From Clostridia bacterium (GTDB lineage Bacteria > Bacillota > Clostridia > Oscillospirales > CAG-272), in assembly GCA_017937845.1 (NCBI GenBank), contig JAGBCV010000016.1, positions 1-64,000 of the forward strand: a DNA stretch of 64,000 nt, in the 5' to 3' direction. Shown piece after piece: positions 50,255 through 59,164 of the stretch. The notes under the pieces were generated by a model. The model saw nothing but the letters and a program-made list of their open reading frames with translations. It was not told where the DNA came from and did no database searches. Position numbers and translations under genes: made by a program. Position 1 is the first letter of the stretch, and every line of letters begins with the position of its first letter.

Positions 50255-50285
50255 CATTTGTCAAAAGACAAATGCTCTTTTTGCA
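50244..50285 (-). terminator. terminator of tRNA-Arg
   Basis: A 19-bp perfect stem, TGCAAAAAGAGCATTTGTC and its complement, with loop AAAA, directly downstream of the minus-strand tRNA gene. The arm ends in TTTTT on the minus strand. Confidence 0.85.
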
Positions 50286-50362
50286 TGGCGCACCGGACAG
50301 GATTCGAACCCGCGACCTACAGAATCGGAATCTGTCGCTCTATCCAGCTGAGCTACCGGAGC
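50286..50362 (-). tRNA. tRNA-Arg (anticodon CCG)
   Basis: A 77-nt gene with encoded CCA, read on the minus strand. Acceptor 5' arm GCTCCGG, D-arm GTAGCTCAGCTGGATAGAGC, anticodon stem ACAGA/TCTGT with loop TTCCGAT (anticodon CCG, codon CGG), T-arm with GGTTCGAATCC, and 3' arm CCGGTGC followed by G and CCA. The acceptor stem has a T-T mismatch at the third pair (3-70); the other six pairs are Watson-Crick. A terminator follows immediately. Confidence 0.95.
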
Positions 50363-50406
50363 ATGATATAAAGAGAAAGGGATCATGAAAAGAGAAAAGA
50401 AAAGGT

Positions 50407-50462
50407 GCAAAAGCTCCGCTTTTGTTCATTTTATGATATATTAAGGAGAGCGGAGCTTTTGC
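50407..50462 (-). terminator. terminator of the TSCPD gene
   Basis: A 14-bp perfect stem GCAAAAGCTCCGCT with its complement, loop of about 28 nt, followed on the minus strand by ACCTTTTCTTTTC. It separates the TSCPD gene from the tRNA downstream. Confidence 0.8.
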
Positions 50463-50476
50463 GAATTTTGGAGGGC

Positions 50477-50734
50477 TTATTTTGCGAGGGCTTCTTCGAG
50501 CGCCTTTGCGAGCTGGTCGGGGCAGGAGGTGCCGCGTCCTCTGCAATCGGTGCCTTTTACTCTTGCGATCACGTCTTCGGCTTTCATACCTTTGACAAGC
50601 TTGGAGATGCCCTGTGTGTTACCATGGCAACCGCCGACAAATTCTGCGGATTCGATGGTGTTGTCGTCTGCAAGGGTGATCTTGATCTGACGGGAGCAGG
50701 TGCCTTTTGTGGTGTATTCGATACTCTTTGCCAT
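50477..50734 (-). CDS. TSCPD-domain protein (TIGR03905-like)
   Basis: An 85-aa protein. The domain shows IEYTTKGTCSRQIKITLADD, VGGCHGNTQGISKLVKGMKA and the signature GTSCPDQLAKALEEA, with three to four Cys residues. This small family is common in Clostridia and resembles the C-terminal TSCPD domain of NrdJ-type ribonucleotide reductases and related proteins, where Cys residues may bind zinc or iron. Function is not established. A TATAAT box lies at 50778-50773 on the minus strand. Own terminator. Confidence 0.85.
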   Translation of the reverse strand: MAKSIEYTTKGTCSRQIKITLADDNTIESAEFVGGCHGNTQGISKLVKGMKAEDVIARVKGTDCRGRGTSCPDQLAKALEEALAK

Positions 50735-50930
50735 AATGATGTTTCCTTTGTTTTATTTTTGGTATATAGACTATTATAGCATAGATTTTTGGAAAATGCG
50801 CCTCTTTTTGATAAAAAAATGAAATTTGTGAATAATGACTAAAAATACTGTCTATAATTTTATCACGCTTGTGCAGGGTGGAAAAATCAAAGAAAATGTG
50901 AAAAAATCAGGAAAAATTGAGAAAAAACTA

Positions 50931-50959
50931 TTGACAAAAGGCTTGATTTGTTGTATACT
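50931..50959 (+). promoter_or_regulatory. main promoter of the S10 ribosomal operon
   Basis: TTGACA at 50931-50936, 17 nt, TATACT at 50954-50959, preceded by an A-rich tract (GAAAAATTGAGAAAAAAC) that could act as an UP element. The next 300 nt form an untranslated leader. Confidence 0.85.
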
Positions 50960-50964
50960 AAGGG

Positions 50965-51264
50965 AGCTTGATGTGCGATGAAGCGAGAGGTTGCCGCAAA
51001 GAAAGCGGGTAATTTTCGCAGAGTATGTCCGATAAACGGGCGCCAGTTTAAGGCGAACGATATGAGTGTTTGGGATATTGCAGTCGCGTGCGATTGTCAA
51101 TCCAAACGAAACAAGCGCGAGTACCAGCCGATGAAAATCGGCATTTTACACGGGCTACAGGAAACGCCCGGTGAGGTGTTCGCTACAAACTGAGTCAAAA
51201 TCACAACTTCCTGTGTGTTGTGAACTCGCCGCCAACAGCAAAATATTATAGGAGGCAAAATCAA
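50965..51264 (+). promoter_or_regulatory. long 5' leader of the S10 operon, structured
   Basis: About 300 nt lie between the promoter and rpsJ; this fills most of the 530-nt gap 50735-51264, whose other part is AT-rich with the TSCPD promoter. Hairpins visible: GCG-GGTAATTTT-CGC, CCG-ATAAA-CGG near 51030, GCCGAT-GAAA-ATCGGC at 51127-51142 and CACAAC-N9-GTTGTG near 51202-51222. Segments such as GCGAGAGGTTGCCGC and CTACAGGAAACGCCCGG recall leaders I have seen before rpsJ in other Clostridia, from memory. The role may be autoregulation by a ribosomal protein. No Rfam match can be checked here. Confidence 0.5.
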
Positions 51265-51576
51265 GTGGCAGTTAGTGAAAAAATCAGAATCAGACTGAAA
51301 AGCTACGATCACACATTGATCGATGCAGCAGCGGAAAAAATCGTTGAAACAGCGAAGAGAAACGGCGCTACCGTTTCCGGTCCCATTCCGCTTCCGACTG
51401 AAAAGGAGATCATCACCATTCTCCGCGCTGTACACAAGTACAAAGACAGCCGTGAACAGTTTGAATACAGAACTCACAAGAGATTGATTGATGTAATCAA
51501 ACCTTCTCAGAAAACCATCGAAGCTCTCACAGCTCTCGAACTTCCGGCCGGCGTCGAAATCGAAATCAAGCTTTAA
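51265..51576 (+). CDS. rpsJ: 30S ribosomal protein S10
   Basis: A 103-aa protein, start GTG 51265 behind ATAGGAGG (earlier in-frame codons are in the leader). Typical S10 sequence: [36 protein letters not shown], and [15 protein letters not shown]10 is part of the 30S head and also the NusB-S10 antitermination complex. First gene of the S10 cluster. An unusual 144-nt structured spacer separates it from rplC. Confidence 0.95.
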   Translation: MAVSEKIRIRLKSYDHTLIDAAAEKIVETAKRNGATVSGPIPLPTEKEIITILRAVHKYKDSREQFEYRTHKRLIDVIKPSQKTIEALTALELPAGVEIEIKL

Positions 51577-51622
51577 TCTCTACCATATATCATATACGGA
51601 TTAAAGACATTCGACTCGAGGC

Positions 51623-51694
51623 ATGTGCGGAAAGATAGATTCCCGTGCATCCGGTTCGGTCATGTTGACCCGCCTGCGCGACGCAGTGGTCAAC
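51623..51694 (+). promoter_or_regulatory. two hairpins in the rpsJ-rplC spacer
   Basis: ATGTGCGG pairs with CCGTGCAT (51623-51650, two wobbles), then GTTGACC and GGTCAAC (51664-51694) enclose CTGCG-CGA-CGCAG. The spacer is 144 nt, while the other S10-cluster gaps are below 70. No T-tract follows, so these are not simple terminators; a ribosomal-protein binding site or processing site is possible. Confidence 0.55.
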
Positions 51695-51720
51695 CAATAA
51701 CCTAAACAAGGAGATAGAAA

Positions 51721-52353
51721 ATGAAAAAGGCTATTATCGGTAAGAAAATCGGTATGACACAGATTTTCGACGAAGTTGGCAACGTAATCCCGGTTACCAT
51801 CATTGAAGCCGGTCCTTGCGTTGTAGCACAGAAGAAGACCGTTGAAACCGACGGCTATTCCAGTGTTCAGCTCGGCTTTGAAGACATCGCCGACAAGAAA
51901 CTCAACAAAGCAGTTAAGGGTCATTTCGCAAAAGCAAACGTTGCTGCGAAGAGACACCTCAAAGAATTCAGACTTGATGACGCAGCAAGCATGAACGTTG
52001 GCGATATCGTTTCCGCTGACACATTCGTTGCAGGTGACAGAGTTGACGTAACAGGCACCTCCAAGGGCCACGGCTTCTCCGGCGTAATCAAGAGATGGAA
52101 CTGCCACAAGCTCCGCATGACACACGGCGTAGGCCCTGTTCATCGTCAGCCCGGTTCCATGGGCGCGAACTCCTCCCCCTCCAGAATCTTCAAGAACAAG
52201 AAGATGGCTGGTCAGTACGGTAACGAACAGGTTACTGTTCAGAACCTCGACGTAGTTCGCGTTGACGCAGACAAAAATCTTATCGCCGTTAAGGGCGCTA
52301 TTCCCGGCGCTAAGGGCGGCATCGTGTTCGTTCGCAACACGGTAAAAGCGTGA
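51721..52353 (+). CDS. rplC: 50S ribosomal protein L3
   Basis: A 210-aa protein. Signature: [20 protein letters not shown] at the N-terminus and the conserved [20 protein letters not shown] / [20 protein letters not shown] core around residues 120-160, the loop that reaches the peptidyl-transferase region. Ribosome site AAGGAG. It is an early assembly protein of the 50S subunit. Confidence 0.96.
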   Translation: MKKAIIGKKIGMTQIFDEVGNVIPVTIIEAGPCVVAQKKTVETDGYSSVQLGFEDIADKKLNKAVKGHFAKANVAAKRHLKEFRLDDAASMNVGDIVSADTFVAGDRVDVTGTSKGHGFSGVIKRWNCHKLRMTHGVGPVHRQPGSMGANSSPSRIFKNKKMAGQYGNEQVTVQNLDVVRVDADKNLIAVKGAIPGAKGGIVFVRNTVKA

Positions 52354-52370
52354 GAAGGAGGAATTAGAAA

Positions 52371-52994
52371 ATGGCTAACATGAAAGTATTTGACATGGCC
52401 GGCAAGGAAGTTGGTACAATCGAACTTGCTGATTCCGTATTCGCTGTTGCTGTTAACGCAGCAGTTCTTCACGCAGCTGTAAGAGCTTACCTTCTCAACC
52501 AGAGACAGGGTACACAGTCCACACTTACCAGAACCGAAGTTTCCGGTGGCGGCAGAAAGCCTTGGAGACAGAAGGGTACCGGTCGTGCAAGACAGGGTTC
52601 CACACGTTCTCCTCAGTGGACACACGGTGGTGTAGCTCTCGGTCCGAAGCCCAGAACCTACAAAACCGACCTCAACAAGAAGGTTAAGAGACTTGCTCTC
52701 AAGAGCGCGCTCTCTTCCAAGGTTGCTGACGATTCTCTCGTAATCGTAAACGCAATCGTAGCTACCGAATACAAGACAAAGGTTATGGCAAACATGCTTA
52801 ACGCTCTCGGTGCTACCGGCAAGACTCTCGTAGTTCTTTCCGAAAAGAATGACATGGTTGTTAAGAGCCTTGGCAATATCGCAGGCGTTAAGACAGCTTA
52901 TGTCAACACCATCAACGTATATGACATCCTCAACTGCGACAAGCTCGTGATCGTTGAGGCTGCAGCTAAGAAAATCGAGGAGGTATACGCATAA
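52371..52994 (+). CDS. rplD: 50S ribosomal protein L4
   Basis: A 207-aa protein. The tunnel loop is seen in [20 protein letters not shown] followed by [12 protein letters not shown] (about 55-85), and the C-terminal Rossmann-like part ends in [11 protein letters not shown]4 lines the peptide exit tunnel and, in gamma-proteobacteria, represses its own operon; such feedback is not shown here. Ribosome site AGAAGGAGG. Confidence 0.96.
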   Translation: MANMKVFDMAGKEVGTIELADSVFAVAVNAAVLHAAVRAYLLNQRQGTQSTLTRTEVSGGGRKPWRQKGTGRARQGSTRSPQWTHGGVALGPKPRTYKTDLNKKVKRLALKSALSSKVADDSLVIVNAIVATEYKTKVMANMLNALGATGKTLVVLSEKNDMVVKSLGNIAGVKTAYVNTINVYDILNCDKLVIVEAAAKKIEEVYA

Positions 52995-53287
52995 TGAAGT
53001 TCGCTCATGATATTATCGTAAGACCCCTTATCACAGAAAAGAGCCTTTCCGCTACAAGCGAAAAGAGATATACTTTTGAAGTATTGAAAACCGCAACAAA
53101 GCCCGAAATCGCAGCAGCTGTTGAAGAAGTTTTCGGCGTTAAGGTTGCAGACGTAAACACAATGATCATGAAGAAGAAACCCGCAAGAATGGGTGTTCAC
53201 GCAGGTTACAAGAAAGCTTGGAAGAAAGCGATCGTAACCCTCACTGAAGATTCCAAGACCATCGAGTTCTTCGACGGCATGATCTGA
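52994..53287 (+). CDS. rplW: 50S ribosomal protein L23
   Basis: A 97-aa protein. [20 protein letters not shown] near the N-terminus, then [17 protein letters not shown], are typical. L23 sits at the tunnel exit and binds trigger factor and SRP. The ATG shares its A with the last base of the rplD stop (TAATG). Confidence 0.95.
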   Translation: MKFAHDIIVRPLITEKSLSATSEKRYTFEVLKTATKPEIAAAVEEVFGVKVADVNTMIMKKKPARMGVHAGYKKAWKKAIVTLTEDSKTIEFFDGMI

Positions 53288-53303
53288 TAAGGAGGAGTAA
53301 AAA

Positions 53304-54137
53304 ATGGCTACTATCAAGTATAAACCGACGACTCCTGCCAGACGTAATATGTCTGTGCCGGACTTCGCGGAAATCACGAAGTTCTCCCCCGAAAAGAGTC
53401 TTCTCACTGTTAAGAAAAAACACGCCGGCAGAAACAGCTACGGCAAGATCACTGTTCGTCACATCGGTGGCGGTAACAGACAGAAATACAGAATCATCGA
53501 CTTCAAGCGCGCAGCTACAACTGAAGTTGCAACTGTTATCGGTATCGAATACGATCCTAACAGAACCGCTTACATCGCACTTCTCCAGTACGAAGATGGT
53601 TCCAAGAAGTACATCATCGCTCCTGTAGGTCTTACAGACGGTGACAAGGTTTACTCCGGTGAACACGCCGACATTAAACCCGGTAACACACTTCCCATCG
53701 CCAACATCCCCGTTGGTACTCTCATCTACAACATCGAGCTTTATCCCGGTAAGGGCGGTCAGCTCGTTCGTTCCGCCGGCACTTTCGCTCAGCTCATGGC
53801 TAAGGAAAATGACATGGCACAGGTAAGACTTCCTTCCGGCGAAGTTCGTCTTATCAGACTTGACTGCAAGGCAACAATCGGTCAGGTTTCCAACATCGAC
53901 CACGAAAACGTTAAGATCGGTAAAGCAGGTAAGACTCGCCACCGCGGCATCCGTCCTACCGTTCGCGGTTCCGTTATGAACCCCTGCGACCACCCGCACG
54001 GTGGTGGTGAAGGACGTTCTCCGATCGGTCGTCCGTCTCCTGTAACTCCTTGGGGTAAACCCGCACTTGGTTACAAGACAAGAAACAAGAAATCCAGAAC
54101 TGAACAGTTCATCGTAAAACACAGAAACGGTAAATAA
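53304..54137 (+). CDS. rplB: 50S ribosomal protein L2
   Basis: A 277-aa protein, the largest of the cluster. Motifs: [33 protein letters not shown] at the start, [20 protein letters not shown] and the basic tail [18 protein letters not shown]2 is needed for subunit joining and peptidyl-transferase activity. Ribosome site AAGGAGGAG. Confidence 0.96.
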   Translation: MATIKYKPTTPARRNMSVPDFAEITKFSPEKSLLTVKKKHAGRNSYGKITVRHIGGGNRQKYRIIDFKRAATTEVATVIGIEYDPNRTAYIALLQYEDGSKKYIIAPVGLTDGDKVYSGEHADIKPGNTLPIANIPVGTLIYNIELYPGKGGQLVRSAGTFAQLMAKENDMAQVRLPSGEVRLIRLDCKATIGQVSNIDHENVKIGKAGKTRHRGIRPTVRGSVMNPCDHPHGGGEGRSPIGRPSPVTPWGKPALGYKTRNKKSRTEQFIVKHRNGK

Positions 54138-54152
54138 GGAGGAGGCATAAAA

Positions 54153-54434
54153 ATGAGCAGAAGCCTTAAAAAAGGACCTTTTGTCGAAGAAAAGCTCTAC
54201 ACAAGAGTTTGCGCTATGAACGACAAAGGCGAGAAAAAGGTATTGAAGACCTGGTCTCGTGCTTCCGTAATTTTCCCCGAATTTGTCGGTCATACGATTG
54301 CGGTTCACGACGGTAGAAAACACGTTCCGGTATATGTAACAGAAGACATGGTTGGTCACAAACTCGGTGAGTTTGCTCCCACCAGAACCTTCAAGGGTCA
54401 TGCCGGTTCCAAAACATCCAACAACGGTAAATAA
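54153..54434 (+). CDS. rpsS: 30S ribosomal protein S19
   Basis: A 93-aa protein. [38 protein letters not shown] and [16 protein letters not shown] are characteristic. S19 contacts S13 and the A-site region of the 30S head. Ribosome site AAGGAGGAG. Confidence 0.95.
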   Translation: MSRSLKKGPFVEEKLYTRVCAMNDKGEKKVLKTWSRASVIFPEFVGHTIAVHDGRKHVPVYVTEDMVGHKLGEFAPTRTFKGHAGSKTSNNGK

Positions 54435-54464
54435 TCTCGCACCAAGCGAAGGGAGGAACTACAA

Positions 54465-54800
54465 ATGGAATCTAGAGCATATCTCAAATATGCAAGAATT
54501 TCCCCGCGCAAAGTACAGATCGTGCTTGACCTCATCAGAGGTAAGGATGCGGGAACAGCAATGGCAATTCTTAAAAACACTCCTAAATCTGCGAGTGAAT
54601 ACCTCATCAAGTTGCTCAAGAGTGCAATCGCAAACGCTGAGCACAACTATGGCATGGACGTAAGCAAGCTTTACGTTTCCGAATGCTTCGTTTGCCCGGG
54701 TCCGACTCTCAAGAGAATCATGCCCCGCGCAAAAGGCAGCGCAGACAGAATCCTGAAGAGAACAAGCCATGTAACGCTCGCTCTCAAGGAAAGAGCTTAA
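54465..54800 (+). CDS. rplV: 50S ribosomal protein L22
   Basis: A 111-aa protein. [20 protein letters not shown] at the N-terminus and the beta-hairpin [20 protein letters not shown] that lines the exit tunnel (site of macrolide-resistance changes in other species). Ribosome site AAGGGAGGA. Confidence 0.95.
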   Translation: MESRAYLKYARISPRKVQIVLDLIRGKDAGTAMAILKNTPKSASEYLIKLLKSAIANAEHNYGMDVSKLYVSECFVCPGPTLKRIMPRAKGSADRILKRTSHVTLALKERA

Positions 54801-54815
54801 TGGAGGTATCGAAGA

Positions 54816-55610
54816 ATGGGTCAGAAAGTTAATCCTCACGGTCTCCGTGTAGGTGTTATCAAAGATTGGGACTCGAGATGGTTCGCAAAAGACGCTGATT
54901 TCGGCGACACTCTCGTTTCCGACTATAAAATCAGAAAATATCTGAAAGAAAAACTCAAAGTCGCAGGCGTTCCGAAGATTGAAATCGAACGCAGCAATGC
55001 CGGCGTAAAGGTCGTTATTCACTGCGCAAAACCCGGTGTTGTAATCGGTCGCGGCGGCGCTGAGATCGAAAAGCTCCGTGTTTCTCTTGAAAAAATGACA
55101 GGCACCTCCGTCAGCGTAAACGTTGCTGAGGTTAAGAGCCCTGACATGAACGCACAGCTCGTTGCTGAATCCATCGCAGAACAGCTCGAAAAGAGAGTTG
55201 CGTTCCGTCGTGCGATGAAGCAGGCTATCGGCAGAACCATGCGTCTTGGCGCAAAGGGTATCAAGATCACCCTTTCCGGCCGTCTTGGCGGTGCCGAAAT
55301 CGCAAGAAGCGAACACTATCATGAAGGTACAATCCCGCTTCAGACAATCAGAGCCGACATCGAATACGGTTTCTGGGAAGCAAATACAACTTACGGTAAG
55401 ATCGGCGTAAAAGTTTGGATCTACAAGGGCGAAGTCCTCTCCGGCAGAACAGGCGCAGCTCAGGCTGAAGCTCCTGCTGAAAGACGCGACAGAAGAAACG
55501 ACCGTCGTGGCGATCGCCGCGGCGATAGAAGAAACGCAAACGGTAGAACCGGTGCTCCGAGACAGACCAGAGAAGGAGGCAGAAGAAATGTTGTTGCCAA
55601 AGAGAGTTAA
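54816..55610 (+). CDS. rpsC: 30S ribosomal protein S3 with Arg-rich C-terminal extension
   Basis: A 264-aa protein. [20 protein letters not shown], the KH-domain region [38 protein letters not shown] and IKVWIYKGE-like [11 protein letters not shown] are normal. After about residue 215 an extension rich in Arg, Asp and Gly follows ([19 protein letters not shown]). The last 23 nt overlap rplP, so the ribosome site and start of rplP lie inside the coding extension. S3 forms part of the mRNA entry helicase site. Confidence 0.95.
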   Translation: MGQKVNPHGLRVGVIKDWDSRWFAKDADFGDTLVSDYKIRKYLKEKLKVAGVPKIEIERSNAGVKVVIHCAKPGVVIGRGGAEIEKLRVSLEKMTGTSVSVNVAEVKSPDMNAQLVAESIAEQLEKRVAFRRAMKQAIGRTMRLGAKGIKITLSGRLGGAEIARSEHYHEGTIPLQTIRADIEYGFWEANTTYGKIGVKVWIYKGEVLSGRTGAAQAEAPAERRDRRNDRRGDRRGDRRNANGRTGAPRQTREGGRRNVVAKES

Positions 55611-56010
55611 ATACAGACGCCAGCAGCGCGGCCGCCTCAAGGGCACAGCCAGCAGAGGCAACACGATCACATACGGTTCCTACGGCCTTGTAGCAACAGA
55701 ACCCGCATGGATCACAAGCAACCAGATCGAAGCTGCCCGTATCGCTATGACACGTTACATCAAACGTGGCGGTCAGGTTTGGATCAAGATTTTCCCCGAC
55801 AAGCCGATCACCGAAAAGCCTGCTGAAACTCGAATGGGTTCCGGTAAGGGTTCTCCCGAATACTGGGTAGCGGTTGTAAAACCCGGCCGTGTTATGTTTG
55901 AAATGGACGGCGTTGCAGAGGACGTAGCAAGAGAAGCTATGCGTCTTGCATCCCACAAGCTCCCGATCAAATGTAAATTCATGAAAAAAGAAGAAGCAGA
56001 GGAGGAATAA
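55588..56010 (+). CDS. rplP: 50S ribosomal protein L16
   Basis: A 140-aa protein starting at ATG 55588, behind AGAAGGAGG inside rps[41 protein letters not shown] and [20 protein letters not shown] are typical. L16 sits near the A-site and is required for late 50S assembly. Confidence 0.95.
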   Translation: MLLPKRVKYRRQQRGRLKGTASRGNTITYGSYGLVATEPAWITSNQIEAARIAMTRYIKRGGQVWIKIFPDKPITEKPAETRMGSGKGSPEYWVAVVKPGRVMFEMDGVAEDVAREAMRLASHKLPIKCKFMKKEEAEEE

Positions 56011-56014
56011 TACA

Positions 56015-56206
56015 GTGAAAGCAGCTGAACTTAAAAACATGACTTCCGCTGAACTCACCTCTAAGCTCAAGGAATTGAAGAGTGAACTCTTCAAGCTCCG
56101 CTTCCAGAATGAGATCAATCAGCTTGACAACCCCCACAAGATCGCTGATGTCAAGAAGGACATCGCAAGAGTTATGACAGCCCTTCGTGCGAAGGACGCT
56201 GAGTAA
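56015..56206 (+). CDS. rpmC: 50S ribosomal protein L29
   Basis: A 63-aa two-helix protein ([40 protein letters not shown]). GTG start at 56015, 4 nt after the rplP stop, with GAGGAGG inside the end of rplP. L29 lies by the exit tunnel next to L23. Confidence 0.93.
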   Translation: MKAAELKNMTSAELTSKLKELKSELFKLRFQNEINQLDNPHKIADVKKDIARVMTALRAKDAE

Positions 56207-56228
56207 GTCATAGAGAGGAGTAAATGTC

Positions 56229-56486
56229 ATGGAAGAAAGAAATCTCAGAAAGACCAGAGTCGGCAAGGTCGTAAGCAATAAGATGGATAAGACCATCGTT
56301 GTTGCCATCGAAGACAGCGTTAAGCATCCTAAGTATGGCAAAGTCATCAAAAGAACGGTAAAATTTAAGGCACACGACGAAAACAATGTGTGCAACGAAG
56401 GCGACACCGTAAAGATCATGGAAACAAGACCCCTCTCCAAGGATAAGAGATGGAGACTTGTTGAAGTTATCGAAGAAGCAAAATAA
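56229..56486 (+). CDS. rpsQ: 30S ribosomal protein S17
   Basis: An 85-aa OB-fold protein: [40 protein letters not shown] and [16 protein letters not shown]. Primary 16S binder in the 5' domain. Ribosome site GAGAGGAG. It ends the S10 part of the supercluster. Confidence 0.95.
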   Translation: MEERNLRKTRVGKVVSNKMDKTIVVAIEDSVKHPKYGKVIKRTVKFKAHDENNVCNEGDTVKIMETRPLSKDKRWRLVEVIEEAK

Positions 56487-56498
56487 TATCATAGTGCA

Positions 56499-56522
56499 AG
56501 GTTAGAGCGCAAGTCGCAACCT
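56499..56522 (+). promoter_or_regulatory. small hairpin between rpsQ and rplN
   Basis: AGGTT and AACCT enclose GCG-CAAGT-CGC. It sits in the 68-nt gap at the boundary between S10-type and spc-type genes and has no T-tract, so a regulatory or processing role is only a guess. Confidence 0.3.
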
Positions 56523-56554
56523 GTGAGATGTGAATATTTAAGGAGGAAAACACA

Positions 56555-56923
56555 ATGATTCAACAGCAGTCATTGATGAAAGTCGCTGATAACACCGGCG
56601 CGAAGGAACTCATGTGCATCAGAGTTCTCGGCGGCACCGGCAGAAGATATGCAAACATTGGCGACGTTGTTGTTTGCAGCGTTAAGAAGGCAGCGCCCGG
56701 CGGCACTGCTAAAAAGGGTGAAGTTGTTAAAGCTGTTATCGTTCGCTCCGTTAAGGGCGTAAAGAGAGCAGACGGCTCCTACCTCAAGTTCGATGAAAAC
56801 GCAGCAGTTATCATCAAAGAAGATAATACACCCAGAGGCACACGTATTTTTGGCCCGGTAGCAAGAGAACTTCGTGATAAAGACTTTATCAAGATTCTCT
56901 CCCTCGCTCCCGAAGTACTTTAA
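56555..56923 (+). CDS. rplN: 50S ribosomal protein L14
   Basis: A 122-aa barrel protein: [40 protein letters not shown] and [20 protein letters not shown]. It binds 23S rRNA and forms an inter-subunit bridge and the RsfS site. Ribosome site AAGGAGG. Confidence 0.96.
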   Translation: MIQQQSLMKVADNTGAKELMCIRVLGGTGRRYANIGDVVVCSVKKAAPGGTAKKGEVVKAVIVRSVKGVKRADGSYLKFDENAAVIIKEDNTPRGTRIFGPVARELRDKDFIKILSLAPEVL

Positions 56924-56938
56924 TGGAGGAATCAATCG

Positions 56939-57253
56939 ATGAATAAGCTTCATGTAAAAAGAGATGATACCGTTATCGTAATCTCCGGCGACGACAAAGG
57001 CGTAAAGGGTAAGGTTATCGCGGTATCCCCCGACGAACACAAGGTTATCGTTGAGGGCGCAAACATCCAGACAAAACATATGAAACCCAGAAGACAGGGT
57101 GAAACCGGCGGCATCGTCAAAGTTGAAGGCGCTATGCACGCTGATAAGGTTGCTCTCTACTGCTCCAAGTGCGGTAAGGGCGTTCGCTCCACCATCAAGG
57201 TTGAGGGCGACAAGAAGGTTCGCGTTTGCAGCAAATGCGGACAGAAGATTTGA
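56939..57253 (+). CDS. rplX: 50S ribosomal protein L24 with zinc-ribbon tail
   Basis: A 104-aa protein. The KOW motif is at the start (VKRDDTVIVISGDDKGVKGK). The C-terminal 35 residues carry YCSKCGKGVRS and VRVCSKCGQKI, two Cys-x2-Cys pairs 24 residues apart, which likely form a zinc ribbon; this is seen in many but not all bacterial L24. L24 starts 50S assembly. Confidence 0.94.
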   Translation: MNKLHVKRDDTVIVISGDDKGVKGKVIAVSPDEHKVIVEGANIQTKHMKPRRQGETGGIVKVEGAMHADKVALYCSKCGKGVRSTIKVEGDKKVRVCSKCGQKI

Positions 57254-57270
57254 TGCGGAGGTAAAGAGAA

Positions 57271-57810
57271 ATGGCAAGACTTAAAGACTTATACAAATCT
57301 GAAGTTGCTCCCGCATTGATGAAGAAATTCGCTTACAAGAGCCCCATGCAGATCCCGCGCCTTGACAAGATCGTCATCAACGTTGGCGCAGGCGACGCAA
57401 AGGACAATGCGAAAGTAATTGACAAGATCATCGAAGAAATCACACTCATCACCGGTCAGAAGGCAGTTCCGACTTACGCAAGAAAGTCCGTTGCTAACTT
57501 CAAGCTCCGTCAGGGCATGAAGATCGGTGTTAAGGTAACACTTCGCGGCGATAGAATGTTCGAGTTCATGGACAGACTCTTCAATATCGCTCTCCCCCGT
57601 GTACGCGACTTCAAGGGTATCAACCCCAACGCGTTCGACGGTCGTGGTAACTACTCCCTCGGTCTCAAGGAACAGCTCATTTTCCCTGAAATCGAATACG
57701 ATAAGGTTGAAAAGTTCAGAGGCATGGATATCGCTTTTGTAACAACTGCAACCAATGACGAAGAAGCAAAAGAGCTCCTCACTCTCATGGGTGCTCCTTT
57801 CGCTAAATAA
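57271..57810 (+). CDS. rplE: 50S ribosomal protein L5
   Basis: A 179-aa protein: [40 protein letters not shown], and the C-terminal [20 protein letters not shown] with [20 protein letters not shown]5 binds 5S rRNA and contacts the P-site tRNA. Ribosome site GCGGAGG. Confidence 0.96.
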   Translation: MARLKDLYKSEVAPALMKKFAYKSPMQIPRLDKIVINVGAGDAKDNAKVIDKIIEEITLITGQKAVPTYARKSVANFKLRQGMKIGVKVTLRGDRMFEFMDRLFNIALPRVRDFKGINPNAFDGRGNYSLGLKEQLIFPEIEYDKVEKFRGMDIAFVTTATNDEEAKELLTLMGAPFAK

Positions 57811-57828
57811 TTATAGGAGGTAAGAATC

Positions 57829-58014
57829 ATGGCAAAGACTTCTATGAAAGTTAAGCAGCAGAGAGAACAGAAATTCTCCACAAGAGAATACAACCGCTGC
57901 AAGATTTGTGGTAGACCTCACGGCTATCTCCGCAAATTCGGCATTTGCCGTATCTGCTTCCGCGAGCTTGCTTACAAGGGTCAGATCCCCGGCGTTAAGA
58001 AAGCCAGCTGGTAA
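57829..58014 (+). CDS. rpsN: 30S ribosomal protein S14 type Z
   Basis: A 61-aa zinc-binding S14: [20 protein letters not shown], then [20 protein letters not shown] with the Cys4 zinc site (C-x2-C, x12, C-x2-C) and the tail IPGVKKASW. This is the short C-plus form common in Bacillota. Ribosome site AGGAGG. A structured 177-nt spacer follows before rpsH. Confidence 0.95.
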   Translation: MAKTSMKVKQQREQKFSTREYNRCKICGRPHGYLRKFGICRICFRELAYKGQIPGVKKASW

Positions 58015-58026
58015 TTTTGTTTGGTA

Positions 58027-58153
58027 AGAGCCAAAGGCTCTCATCATAAAACGCTCCAATCTTGTCGAAAGGAAAGCGCATCGCTTTAACCATCGGCTCG
58101 CCGCCGGCGAAAAGCCGGCAGCAAGGATTAGGCGGCGGGAGAAAAGCTCTCCC
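58027..58153 (+). promoter_or_regulatory. three hairpins in the rpsN-rpsH spacer
   Basis: AGAGCC-AAA-GGCTCT (58027-58041), GCCGGC-GAAAA-GCCGGC (58103-58119) and GGGAGA-AAAGC-TCTCCC (58137-58153) within a 177-nt gap, while nearby gaps are about 15-20 nt. S8, encoded directly downstream, is the translational repressor of spc genes in E. coli, where the site is near rplE; whether S8 binds here is untested. No T-tract follows. Confidence 0.5.
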
Positions 58154-58191
58154 ATAACCCAAAACAACTTGCATAAAGGAGGAAAACAACA

Positions 58192-58590
58192 ATGCAAATT
58201 TCAGACGTTATTGCAGACATGCTGACTCGTATCAGAAACGCAAACAACGCAAAACACGAAACCGTTGACGTTCCCGCTTCCAACATGAAGAAGGCTATCG
58301 CTGATATCCTCAAAGAAGAAGGCTATATCGCAGGCTATCAGATCGTTGAAGACGGCAAACAGGGCGTTATCCGCATCACACTCAAATATGGTCGCGGCAA
58401 GCAGAGAGTGATTCAGGGTCTCCGTAGAATCTCTAAGCCCGGTCTTCGTATCTATTCCAACTGCGAAGATATGCCCAAGGTTATGAACGGCCTCGGCATC
58501 GCTATCGTATCCACATCTAAGGGTATCATGACCGACAAAAAGGCTCGTGAACTCAACGTAGGCGGCGAAGTTCTCGCCTTTGTATGGTAA
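58192..58590 (+). CDS. rpsH: 30S ribosomal protein S8
   Basis: A 132-aa protein: [40 protein letters not shown] and the C-terminal [21 protein letters not shown]8 binds 16S helix 21 and represses the spc operon in E. coli. Ribosome site AAAGGAGG. Confidence 0.96.
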   Translation: MQISDVIADMLTRIRNANNAKHETVDVPASNMKKAIADILKEEGYIAGYQIVEDGKQGVIRITLKYGRGKQRVIQGLRRISKPGLRIYSNCEDMPKVMNGLGIAIVSTSKGIMTDKKARELNVGGEVLAFVW

Positions 58591-58606
58591 TTAGGAGGTA
58601 AACGAA

Positions 58607-59146
58607 ATGTCCAGAATTGGTAGACAGACAATCACCGTTCCTGCTGGCGTAACCGTTACCGTTAACGAAGAAAACCTCGTTACCGTTAAAGGCGCAAAGG
58701 GAACACTCACCACTCAGATCAACAATAAAATCACAGTTTCCGTTGACGGCGCAGTTATCTCCGTAGCTCGCGCAGACGACGAACGCGAAACAAGATCCCT
58801 CCACGGTCTTTCCAGAACCCTCATCGCAAACATGATCGAGGGCGTTACCAAAGGTTATTCCAAGACTCTTGAAATCGTTGGTGTTGGTTACAAGGCTGCA
58901 AAATCCGGTAAGACTTTGACCCTTAACCTCGGTCATTCTCACCCGATCGTGTTCGAAGAAAAGGACGGCATCACATTTGACGTTCCCAACTCGACAACAG
59001 TTGTTGTAAACGGTATCGACAAGCAGACTGTCGGTCAGATCGCCGCACAGATCCGCGAAAAGAGACCCCCGGAACCCTATCTTGGTAAGGGCGTTAAGTA
59101 TGTTGGCGAACACATTCGCCGCAAAGCTGGTAAAACCGGTAAATAA
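58607..59146 (+). CDS. rplF: 50S ribosomal protein L6
   Basis: A 179-aa protein: SRIGRQTITVPAGVTVTVNE, LHGLSRTLIANMIEGVTKGY and the C-terminal EKRPPEPYLGKGVKYVGEHI plus RRKAGKTGK. It sits near the sarcin-ricin loop. Ribosome site TTAGGAGG. Confidence 0.96.
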   Translation: MSRIGRQTITVPAGVTVTVNEENLVTVKGAKGTLTTQINNKITVSVDGAVISVARADDERETRSLHGLSRTLIANMIEGVTKGYSKTLEIVGVGYKAAKSGKTLTLNLGHSHPIVFEEKDGITFDVPNSTTVVVNGIDKQTVGQIAAQIREKRPPEPYLGKGVKYVGEHIRRKAGKTGK

Positions 59147-59164
59147 TGAAAGGAGTGGAGTAAA

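Noticed and set aside
49735-50388. Several short reading frames with words like DIISVPTYAEGIYHP across the hairpin repeats, on both strands
   Set aside because: They are produced by the palindromic repeats and occur in both directions with no ribosome sites.
50978-51193. 71-aa plus-strand reading frame in the S10 leader
   Set aside because: It lies in the untranslated leader with hairpins throughout, has no ribosome site, and its sequence resembles no protein; leader RNA is a better explanation.
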